The position numbers were made by a program, and so were the translations under genes. This document shows, piece by piece, positions 7,588 through 13,083 of a stretch of 14,213 bases of DNA. This DNA is from UBA7937 sp034419095 (lineage in GTDB: Bacteria > Chloroflexota > Anaerolineae > UBA7937). The stretch is from assembly GCA_034419095.1 (NCBI GenBank), contig DAOULQ010000009.1:1-14213 (forward strand). The letters run 5' to 3'. The notes under the pieces were generated by a model. That model had not been told where the DNA came from. It searched no databases and worked only from the letters and a program-made list of their open reading frames with translations. Position 1 is the stretch's first letter. The number at the start of each line of letters is the position of its first letter.

Positions 7588-8430
7588 ATGATCAAAATTG
7601 TCACCGACAGCACCTGCGACTTGCCAGCGGGTTGGTTGCGAGAGTACGACATCACCGTCGTGCCCATCAACATCCAGTTCGGCACCGAAACCGACTACGA
7701 GGGGGTCACCATCGATCCGAGCACCTTCTACAAGATGATTGAGGAGATGGATATCTTCCCCACTACCTCCCAACCCTCGGTAGGGGAGTTCGCCCAGGTC
7801 TATCGCCGTTTGGCCAAGGTTACCGATTCTATCCTATCTATCCATGTAACAGGCAAATTGAGCGGAACCTGCCAATCGGCGGAGATGGCCAAAGCCGAGG
7901 TCGCCGAGGAGGTAGCGGTCCACGTCTTCGACACCCTGGGAGGCTCAGCGGGGATGGGCTTCATGTGCGTCGAGGCCGCACGGCTCATTCAGGCAGGAAG
8001 GAACGTAGAGGAGATACTCTCTCGCTTGGAGGTGATGAGAGAGAGGATCAATATCTTCCTCACCATGAACACTCTGGAGTATGTGCGTAGGAGCGGTCGG
8101 GTAGGAGCCCTCAAGTTCGCCTTTGGCTCCATCCTCAATATGAAGCCTGTGGTCATCTTGGAGGAAGGACTCTTGGAAGCGAAGGAGAACCTTCGCTCCC
8201 GGAAGAAGGCTCTTACAAGGCTGCTGGAACTGACGGAGGAGGCTGTGGGCACCTCCAAGCCGATCAACCTAGCCGTGATCCACGCCGTGGCTCCAAAGGA
8301 AGCGGAGGAGATGTTGGAACGAGCCAAAACCATCTTCAACTGCCAAGAGACCTTCATCGCTGACCTAGCCACATCCCTTGCCGTCCAATTCGGCCCCGGA
8401 ACCGTGGGGCTGGTATCCTACCAGGTGTGA
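7588..8430 (+). CDS. DegV-family fatty-acid-binding protein
   Basis: DegV/FakB proteins hold a fatty acid in a buried pocket; in Firmicutes, FakB presents it to the kinase FakA to make acyl-phosphate. The 280-residue length is typical. The family opening KIVTDSTCDLP is at residues 3-13, the fatty-acid-contacting PTTSQPS at 58-64, KLSGTCQSA at 90-98, FDTLGGSAGMG at 114-124, and the YVRRSGR motif with LNMKPVV follows at 165-189. The ATG at 7588 lies 3 bases after the sigma factor stop, so the two genes are co-transcribed and probably coupled. No FakA (DhaK/DhaL) gene is in the window, so its partner is unknown. Divergent fabF on the other side of the shared intergenic region hints at a lipid link, but that is inference. 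Confidence 0.93.
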   Translation: MIKIVTDSTCDLPAGWLREYDITVVPINIQFGTETDYEGVTIDPSTFYKMIEEMDIFPTTSQPSVGEFAQVYRRLAKVTDSILSIHVTGKLSGTCQSAEMAKAEVAEEVAVHVFDTLGGSAGMGFMCVEAARLIQAGRNVEEILSRLEVMRERINIFLTMNTLEYVRRSGRVGALKFAFGSILNMKPVVILEEGLLEAKENLRSRKKALTRLLELTEEAVGTSKPINLAVIHAVAPKEAEEMLERAKTIFNCQETFIADLATSLAVQFGPGTVGLVSYQV

Positions 8431-8443
8431 TCGGGAGAAGGGA

Positions 8444-8794
8444 ATGAATAGAGGGATGTTCATCAAACTTTTGGCCGCCCTCGCCAATAGATTAAATAGG
8501 GGGCACAAGGGAGAGAGTGATTACCCTCCCAAGGGGAGGAATATCCCATTCGGGCTGGCGGAGGAGGTTAGAAGAATCCTAAAGCCGGTGAAGCCTGCGC
8601 TTTCCTTCCGTAAGGATCTGCAAAGTCGACTGGAGATGATAGCCCAGAGACAAGTGGTGCTTGAGCCTCGACGCCGACGGTCATGGGTCTTCTTCCTAGC
8701 GGCAGCCGTACTGGGGTCTGCCCTTTCCACCCTTGGGTTTCTAGCCTACTTCATCAGTTCTCGCTTGAGCCGGAGGTCTCAGCAAGCCTCCTGA
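8444..8794 (+). CDS. Small single-pass membrane protein, possible anti-sigma factor
   Basis: The protein has 116 residues and no recognised domain. The N-terminal two-thirds is soluble and basic, with ILKPVKPALSFRKDLQSRL at about residues 45-63. This resembles the L-x-P-V-x-P-x-x-x-F-x-x-x-L motif seen before the membrane helix in many proteins next to ECF sigma genes. A cluster RRRR at 76-79 precedes a single hydrophobic helix at about 81-105, then a short basic tail. By the positive-inside rule the N-terminal part should be cytoplasmic, although the tail is also positive. There is no H-x3-C-x2-C zinc motif, so it is not a ZAS-type anti-sigma factor. ATG 8444 follows GGGAGAAGGGA and lies 13 bases after the DegV stop; the frame is open upstream to 8378 inside degV, but that start lacks support. 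Its place in the sigma operon suggests a role in regulating the sigma factor. Confidence 0.72.
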   Translation: MNRGMFIKLLAALANRLNRGHKGESDYPPKGRNIPFGLAEEVRRILKPVKPALSFRKDLQSRLEMIAQRQVVLEPRRRRSWVFFLAAAVLGSALSTLGFLAYFISSRLSRRSQQAS

Positions 8795-8816
8795 AAGTTG
8801 CATTGGGGTAGTAATA

Positions 8817-8848
8817 AGAAGGCCAAGCCGCAAGCGGCTTGGCCTTCT
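8817..8848. terminator. Bidirectional terminator hairpin between convergent genes
   Basis: AGAAGGCCAAGCCGC at 8817-8831 and its exact reverse complement at 8834-8848 make a perfect 15 bp inverted repeat around two bases (a 13 bp stem with a CAAG loop is the realistic fold). It lies between the end of the sigma-degV operon (8794) and the ybeY stop (8852). On the minus strand it is followed by TATTACTA, on the plus strand only by CACTCAT, so the U-tract is weak on both sides. Confidence 0.8.
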
Positions 8849-8851
8849 CAC

Positions 8852-9301
8852 TCATCTGAGGGCCCCTAGCACCTCCTCTTGCCGGGCCCACATCCGGGTT
8901 CTCTCCTCTGGCGTCTCGTCCTCGTACCCCAAAAGGTGTAAGAGGCCGTGTAGGAATAGAAGATCCATCTCCTGGGCCACGGAACGACCCCGCTCCTGGG
9001 CCTGCGATGCAGCCCGGGGGTAAGAGATGACTATATCCCCCAAATGTGAAGCGGGGGAAACGAACCCTTCTACCTCTCCCCCGAAGGCCAAAACGTCGGT
9101 GGGCTCATCTACCCCCCGATAGCGGCGATTCAACTCCTCTATCCCCTCATCGTCGGTAATAAATAAGCCCAACTCGAAAGATTGGGCTACTCCCTCCAGA
9201 TGAAGGGTTTCCACCGCTAGGTGGTGAAGACGCTCCTCATCGATCTCAGCCTCGATCTGCGGGTCGAGTTGAATCGCTAGACTCACCCTCGGCGCTCGCA
9301 T
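8852..9301 (-). CDS. ybeY: Endoribonuclease YbeY (rRNA maturation factor)
   Basis: YbeY is a metal-dependent RNase involved in 16S rRNA 3' end processing and ribosome quality control. The 149-residue protein has LNRRYRGVDEPTDVLAF at about residues 57-73, LGDIVIS at 87-93 and the metal motif HGLLHLLGYED at 118-128. In the usual motif, H-G-x-L-H-L-x-G-Y-D-H, the last position is His; here it is Asp (D128, codon GAC), so the ligand set is H118, H122, D128. Asp as third ligand is known in some metzincin-type proteases, so activity may be kept. The ATG at 9301 follows GGAG closely, and the gene overlaps the end of the 7TM-HD gene by 56 bases. The neighbourhood yqfF-ybeY is conserved in many bacteria. 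Confidence 0.93.
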   Translation of the reverse strand: MRAPRVSLAIQLDPQIEAEIDEERLHHLAVETLHLEGVAQSFELGLFITDDEGIEELNRRYRGVDEPTDVLAFGGEVEGFVSPASHLGDIVISYPRAASQAQERGRSVAQEMDLLFLHGLLHLLGYEDETPEERTRMWARQEEVLGALR

Positions 9302-10544
9302 CTCCAGGTTCTTCCTCCTCAGGATATTGTATGCGGGGATGATAGATACCCTCTAACGCCTTGATGAACGTTTCCCTGATCTTTTCCAGATCCCGCAGTG
9401 TGAGATCGCTACTATCCAACTGGCCATCGGAGAGGCGGCGCTCGATGATCCTTCGCACGATCTTCTCTATCCCCTCCGGGGTCGATGGGTTCTCAGCGCG
9501 AGTGGCGGCCTCCACCCCATCGGCCAGCATGAGTATGGCTGTCTCTCGACTACGAGGCCTGGGGCCAGGGTAGCGGAAATCCCCCTCCCGCACCTCTCCC
9601 CCCTCTTCCTGAGCCTGGTGGTAGAAATAGTTCTGTCGAGTTGTCCCGTGATGCTCGGGGATGAAGTCCAAAATCGCCTGGGGTAGGCTGTATTTTTGCC
9701 CTAATTCCAGCCCATCCTTCACATGGGAGATGACGATCTGGGCACTGGTCTTGGGATCGAGCCGCTCATGCACGTTGATCCCTTCCCCCTGATTCTCCAC
9801 GAAGAAGTAAGGACGTCGTATCTTGCCCACGTCGTGGTAATAGGCTCCTACTCTAGTCAAGAGAGGATCGGCTCCAATCGCCTCCGCCGCCTGCTCAGCC
9901 AGATTGCTCAGCATCAGGCTATGATGGTAACTGCCCGGTGCTTTGAGCAAGAGCTCCTGGAGTAGAGGATGGGTGGGCCGGGCAAGTTCCAGCAATTGTA
10001 AGATAGTGGTGACGCCTAGAAAGTTCCCTAGGACATAAAAGGCGGCCAAAGTGAGGCTAGCGGAGAGCCCGCCGTTGGCTACCCCTGTTCCGAGAAGGGT
10101 GAAAGTACCTACTAGATCGCGATCTTGCTCTAAAAGGCGAAAGATGAGGACCACACCAACATTAGTGATAGCCGCATAGGCCCCTGCCCAGAGGAACGAG
10201 TTGAGCCTCTCGATGCGATGGAGGCGCAGGGAGGATGCCACCCCTCCCGCGAAACCCAAGACCGTTAACTCTAAAGAGCCGCCGATGAAGCCCAGTATGA
10301 GACTCAAGAGAGCGGTGGTGAGGATAGCCAGATGGAGATCCACGAGCGCGGCAAGCAACATGGAGGTAGCTGCCAAGGGGAATAGATAAGCGATAACCAT
10401 ATGCCCTGGCACCATCAGTTTGGCCCCCAGCACGGAGAAGATGAAAAGGAAACCCAAAAGACAAACTTGACGCCGGTTGTCCAAGAAAGCAGGACGCAAA
10501 AGATAGATATAGACTATCAAGATGAAGACCATGATCACGACCAA
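9246..10544 (-). CDS. pgpH: 7TM-HD phosphohydrolase, PgpH/YqfF type, C-terminal part (7TM and HD domains)
   Basis: PgpH-type proteins hydrolyse c-di-AMP in the cytoplasm and sense signals through an external domain. This part, 432 residues from a TTG at 10544, has about seven hydrophobic helices in residues 1-180, beginning VVIMVFILIVYIYLL. An HD domain follows at about 190-360: SYHHSLM (H207/H208), YYHDVGK (H237-D238), PEHHGT (H298/H299) and LADGVEAA (D342). The acidic tail PEEEEPGDASAEGESSD ends the protein. The TTG start has no ribosome binding site, and the same frame stays open upstream for 16 codons until a TGA at 10593-10595. Immediately beyond that TGA lies the N-terminal part of the same family. 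The two parts are therefore one gene with an in-frame stop; together they span 703 codons plus the final stop, the normal length for the family. It overlaps ybeY by 56 bases. Confidence 0.88.
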   Translation of the reverse strand: MVVIMVFILIVYIYLLRPAFLDNRRQVCLLGFLFIFSVLGAKLMVPGHMVIAYLFPLAATSMLLAALVDLHLAILTTALLSLILGFIGGSLELTVLGFAGGVASSLRLHRIERLNSFLWAGAYAAITNVGVVLIFRLLEQDRDLVGTFTLLGTGVANGGLSASLTLAAFYVLGNFLGVTTILQLLELARPTHPLLQELLLKAPGSYHHSLMLSNLAEQAAEAIGADPLLTRVGAYYHDVGKIRRPYFFVENQGEGINVHERLDPKTSAQIVISHVKDGLELGQKYSLPQAILDFIPEHHGTTRQNYFYHQAQEEGGEVREGDFRYPGPRPRSRETAILMLADGVEAATRAENPSTPEGIEKIVRRIIERRLSDGQLDSSDLTLRDLEKIRETFIKALEGIYHPRIQYPEEEEPGDASAEGESSDSTRPADRG

Positions 10545-10592
10545 GAGAACCTGAGCGGCGATCTGCGGCCACTCGATGGTGACCTGGAGCAG

Positions 10593-11357
10593 TCACAGGG
10601 CCTCAAGAGCCTCCCAGGCCAGGGGGGTAGTGACATCTCCCTCTCGAAGGATGATCTCCCCCTTCTCAACAGTCACCCGGACCGGCTGGGTACTCTTACG
10701 AGCGGCGACCTTGGCCTCCTCGGTCTTCTCAGCGTTGAAGAAACTGGTGGGGACGATGAAATGCTTGCTCCAAGCCTCCACCAGTTCCGCCTGAGTGGGC
10801 GAGAGAGCCAGGCTTATGTAGCCCGCCACCTGCCGTTTCACCTCGGTGACCTGAGCGCTCCGGATATCTTGCCTCAGGATCTCATCCAAGACGCTGAGGC
10901 TCTCGGCTACCACCTCGCCCCATAGCTCCTCCTCCAAAGTGACGGTATGGGTGGTCACAGAGATGGACAGCGTAACATCAGGGATGGCACTCACCATCTC
11001 CATCTTCTTTTCCAGAGTAGCGTACTCGTCATGTCGAACGGAGTCCACGTAATCGTAGACCTGACGAGCCTGGGCTATCGCTTGCCTAGCGATCTCCGGA
11101 TCAGCCGGATCATAGACATCCTCCACCGCCTCCTCGGCCTTCTGCCGCTCCTCCTGGGTCTTGATCTCGCTGGTATAGGTGATCCCTCGCGGCGCACGCA
11201 GATCCACCGGGCTCACATCTCCCACCTCCAGATCCACCCTGCTGGGCAAGAACTGGAAGACGAGGATGAAACTGGTCGCCAAGACGAGGACGAACCCCAG
11301 AATGGCACCTCTTAGAATTCTGGATCGCCTTACGTCCGAAATCGATCTATCCGCCAT
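10593..11357 (-). CDS. pgpH: PgpH/YqfF-type protein, N-terminal part (membrane helix and external sensor domain), ends at in-frame TGA
   Basis: This 254-residue part starts at ATG 11357 with GGAGAG a few bases upstream. A basic N-terminus (RRSRILR) leads into one membrane helix at about residues 16-37, then the 7TM-HD extracellular (HDED) domain. Its marks are LEVGDVSPVDLRAPRGITY, a Glu-rich helix (TQEERQKAEEAVEDVYDP) and, near the end, VTVEKGEIILREGDVTTP and WEALEAL. In relatives this end continues LEALGL into the first of seven helices; here the Gly codon is replaced by TGA (GGA to TGA is one base). After the TGA the same frame reads LLQVTIEWPQIAAQ and runs directly into the first helix of the downstream part. 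The frame upstream of ATG 11357 stays open to 11576, but that extension is unlike the family. This may be a sequence error, a real nonsense mutation or readthrough; the following base is C, a context known to weaken UGA termination. Confidence 0.85.
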   Translation of the reverse strand: MADRSISDVRRSRILRGAILGFVLVLATSFILVFQFLPSRVDLEVGDVSPVDLRAPRGITYTSEIKTQEERQKAEEAVEDVYDPADPEIARQAIAQARQVYDYVDSVRHDEYATLEKKMEMVSAIPDVTLSISVTTHTVTLEEELWGEVVAESLSVLDEILRQDIRSAQVTEVKRQVAGYISLALSPTQAELVEAWSKHFIVPTSFFNAEKTEEAKVAARKSTQPVRVTVEKGEIILREGDVTTPLAWEALEAL

Positions 11358-11390
11358 CTGGCTCTCCAAACTTGCCTTCCCTCGGACCCC

Positions 11391-11540
11391 GAAAGGCAGG
11401 ACAAGGGACAGGCCCACCTGCCCCCCGGCCCCTGGCCCAAGTCGCCTACCCCAAGGTGTGCCAGGCCGGGCTGGCAAGTACCGGGATAGGCTGGCACGCG
11501 CTGTCCCGAACCCGACAGGGTCCAGGGAAGGGCAGCATCC
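11391..11540 (-). other. GC-rich structured gap upstream of pgpH-like gene
   Basis: The gap between the yqeY terminator and the pgpH-like start is clearly GC-richer than its surroundings and holds no believable gene. GGGACAG (11405-11411) and CTGTCCC (11501-11507) could close a 103-base element. Inside it TGCCAG (11459-11464) can pair with either of two CTGGCA copies (11471-11476, 11491-11496). The 9-base word GCGCTGTCC occurs at 11498-11506 and again at 11566-11574. It may be a structured 5' leader of the pgpH-like mRNA or a small RNA. No known riboswitch or RNA family was recognised, and no promoter was seen. Confidence 0.35.
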
Positions 11541-11570
11541 GAAGGAAAGGAAAGCGCCTCTACCGGCGCT
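11541..11570 (-). terminator. Probable intrinsic terminator of yqeY
   Basis: On the minus strand AGCGCC and GGCGCT form a 6 bp GC-rich stem around GGTAGA, followed by TTCCTTTCCTTC. It lies about 30 bases after the yqeY stop. The T-tract is broken by C, so it may be leaky and let yqeY transcripts continue into the pgpH-like gene. Confidence 0.55.
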
Positions 11571-11598
11571 GTCCATATCAGAGAAGATCTCCGCTAGA

Positions 11599-12084
11599 CT
11601 AGTCGCCTCCCCTTAAGATCTCGCGCACCACCTGACTTACAACCCCCCCCTCAGCCCTCCCCCTCACTCGGGGCATCAGTGCGCCCATAACTCGGCCCAT
11701 CTGAGAGATGTCGCTGGCTCCTAACTCCTGGATTACCTCCCGAGCCAAGGCCTCTATCTCCTCCCGAGAGAGTTGCGCCGGAAGATAACCCATTATTATG
11801 GCCAGTTCTGCCTCCTCCTGGGCCACCAGGTCCCCTCGTTTTGCCTTCCCGAATTCCCTGATGGCATCGCGGCGCCGCTTAGCCTCGGAAGCCACAACCT
11901 GCAAAATATCATCCTCACTCAATTCTTTGCGTGAAGGGCCTTCGCCTGCCTTGGCCTCTTTCTCAGAGGGGATCTCCGCCTTATGGATGGCGTCCAAGAG
12001 CAAGCGCAGGGTGGTCTTCCTCCGCTCGTCCTTGGCCCTCATGGCCTCTTTCAAATCCTCGGTCAAACGCTCTTTGAGGCTCAT
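11599..12084 (-). CDS. yqeY: GatB/YqeY domain protein
   Basis: YqeY proteins are small helical proteins related to the C-terminal tRNA-binding tail domain of GatB, the amidotransferase subunit; their exact role is not settled. The 161-residue protein starts MSLKERLTEDLKEAMRAKDERRKTTLRLLLDAI and includes EEAELAIIMGYLPAQLS and MGRVMGALMPRVRGRAEGG, all typical of the family over its full length. ATG 12084 follows AGAGGGG. It is read from a near-consensus promoter 17 bases upstream of the start codon and ends with TAG, then a probable terminator. It precedes the pgpH-like gene and ybeY, an order also seen in Firmicutes, where phoH lies between. Confidence 0.92.
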   Translation of the reverse strand: MSLKERLTEDLKEAMRAKDERRKTTLRLLLDAIHKAEIPSEKEAKAGEGPSRKELSEDDILQVVASEAKRRRDAIREFGKAKRGDLVAQEEAELAIIMGYLPAQLSREEIEALAREVIQELGASDISQMGRVMGALMPRVRGRAEGGVVSQVVREILRGGD

Positions 12085-12100
12085 ATACCCCTCTTAGGAA

Positions 12101-12129
12101 ATTATACGCTAGAGAGGGGCCTTTGTAAA
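12101..12129 (-). promoter_or_regulatory. Sigma-70-type promoter of yqeY
   Basis: On the minus strand TTTACA (12124-12129) and TATAAT (12101-12106) are separated by exactly 17 bases, 11 of 12 bases matching consensus. The start codon of yqeY is 16 bases past the -10, so the leader would be about 10 bases. The -35 falls in the loop and arm of the adjacent hairpin. Confidence 0.8.
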
Positions 12130-12135
12130 GGCCCC
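12116..12135 (-). terminator. Hairpin downstream of the HIT gene, overlapping the yqeY -35
   Basis: GGGGCCTTT (12116-12124) and AAAGGCCCC (12127-12135) form a perfect 9 bp inverted repeat. On the minus strand the hairpin is followed by TCTCTAGCG, so the U-tract is weak. It is the only candidate terminator for the acyl-CoA dehydrogenase, kinase and HIT unit, and it lies 86 bases past the HIT stop. The 12136-12220 stretch between holds nothing else I can recognise. Confidence 0.5.
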
Positions 12136-12220
12136 CTCTCCTCTGTTTTAGTAACCTCCCTTACTGATGGTGCTGACCCATAGATCGGTTGTTCCGCCTA
12201 ATGCAGTGGAGGGCAGACTC

Positions 12221-12550
12221 TCACCCCGGCGGCCACCGCATGGGCCGGCCACCTAGGAGATGAAAATGGAGATGGTCTATCGACTGCCCGGCGTCGGGCC
12301 CGCAGTTTATCACTAACCGATAGCCTCTGAGAGCGATCCCCTCCGCCTGGGCCAAATCGTTGGCCACGCAAACCGCCTTCCAGATCAGCCGGGCATGCTC
12401 GGCACAGACAGAGGTCACGTTGGGGATATGCTCGTTGGGGACGATTAATATATGAGTAGGGGCCTGGGGGTGCTTGTCCCGAAAGGCGGTGATCGCCTCA
12501 TCCTGATAGACGATCTCGCCAGCCACGATAGCACAGAACTCGCACTCCAT
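12221..12550 (-). CDS. HIT-family (histidine triad) nucleotide hydrolase
   Basis: HIT proteins of the Hint branch hydrolyse adenosine 5'-phosphoramidates and similar nucleotidyl compounds. The 109-residue protein has the opening CEFCAIVAGEIVY with C3 and C6, HILIVPNEHI at 33-42, and the triad HLHFHLL at 93-99, where H95 is the expected nucleophile. Length and motifs fit Hint rather than GalT or Fhit. ATG 12550 follows GGGAGGGAAGAG. It lies 24 bases after the adenosine-specific kinase stop, so it is probably the last gene of that operon. An adenosine-nucleotide hydrolase beside an adenosine-linked kinase is suggestive, but HIT genes are found in many contexts. Confidence 0.93.
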   Translation of the reverse strand: MECEFCAIVAGEIVYQDEAITAFRDKHPQAPTHILIVPNEHIPNVTSVCAEHARLIWKAVCVANDLAQAEGIALRGYRLVINCGPDAGQSIDHLHFHLLGGRPMRWPPG

Positions 12551-12574
12551 CTCTTCCCTCCCCTATGAAAGAGC

Positions 12575-13069
12575 CTACAACTTATACCCTATCTTCCGCA
12601 GGAACCCCCGCCTCTCCTCCACATCCTCAGGCGTCTCTACCCCCGCCGATCGCGCGCCATCTATCACCCCTAATATCCCCCGTCCCTGCTCCATCTCCGC
12701 TACCACAACCTGGACCTTATTAGCCGTAGCGCAGAAGATGGTGCACACTTCTGGCACCCTCTTTATGGCGTTCAGCACATTGATGGGATAGGCTTCCCGC
12801 ATGAAGACTACAAAAGTGTGGCCCGCGGCCAGAGCCAAGGCGTTCCTCTGCGCTAACTCTACTAACTCCTCATCGTTCCCGCTGGCCCGCACGAGGCAAG
12901 GCCCTGAGGATTCGCAGAAGGCCAGGCCGAACTTCACCCTGGGAACGGAGTTGACCATCGCCTCATGGATATCCTCCACCGTCTTGATGAAGTGAGATTG
13001 CCCCAGGATGAGGTTCACCTCCGCAGGCTTATCCAACTCGACCAGCGAAAGTTCCATCTTCGCAGCCAT
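12575..13069 (-). CDS. Adenosine-specific kinase family protein (DUF355 type)
   Basis: This family, best known in archaea and a limited set of bacteria, is annotated as adenosine-specific kinase from structural work on an archaeal member; the true physiological role is uncertain. The 164-residue protein matches the family along its length: VNLILGQSHFIKTVEDIHEAM, VKFGLAFCESSGPCLVRASGND at about residues 46-67, AAGHTFVVFMREAYPINVLNAIK, EVCTIFCATANKVQVVVAE, and GRGILGVIDGARSAGVET near the end. The ATG at 13069 is chosen because AAGGAGG lies 6 bases upstream; a GTG two codons earlier is possible but sits too close to that site. The gene begins 14 bases after the acyl-CoA dehydrogenase stop and the HIT gene follows, so the three are probably co-transcribed. 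It ends with TAG. Confidence 0.88.
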   Translation of the reverse strand: MAAKMELSLVELDKPAEVNLILGQSHFIKTVEDIHEAMVNSVPRVKFGLAFCESSGPCLVRASGNDEELVELAQRNALALAAGHTFVVFMREAYPINVLNAIKRVPEVCTIFCATANKVQVVVAEMEQGRGILGVIDGARSAGVETPEDVEERRGFLRKIGYKL

Positions 13070-13083
13070 GATCACCCTCCTTC

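Noticed and set aside
10593..10595. Selenocysteine at the internal UGA of the pgpH-like gene
   Set aside because: Relatives have Gly, not Cys, at this site, it is not catalytic, and no convincing SECIS-like stem-loop was seen just downstream.
9246..11357. Alternative genetic code (UGA as Gly, or UAG as Tyr) to explain the two internal stops
   Set aside because: TGA ends mfd, pth, fabF, xpt, degV, ybeY and others at the expected protein lengths, and TAG ends yqeY and the adenosine-specific kinase gene.
11391..11575. Signal recognition particle RNA in the GC-rich gap (plus strand has GTACCGGGATAGGCTGGCA and CAGGGTCCAGGGAAGGGCAGC, each resembling parts of SRP RNA)
   Set aside because: The pieces are in the wrong order, the conserved CAGG-UCC-GGAA-GG-AGCAGC core is not exact, and no closed rod-shaped fold fits.
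11358..11576. N-terminal extension of the pgpH-like protein from 11576
   Set aside because: The extra 73 residues are Gly/Pro/Arg-rich and unlike the family; ATG 11357 has a ribosome binding site and starts right before the expected basic N-terminus and helix.
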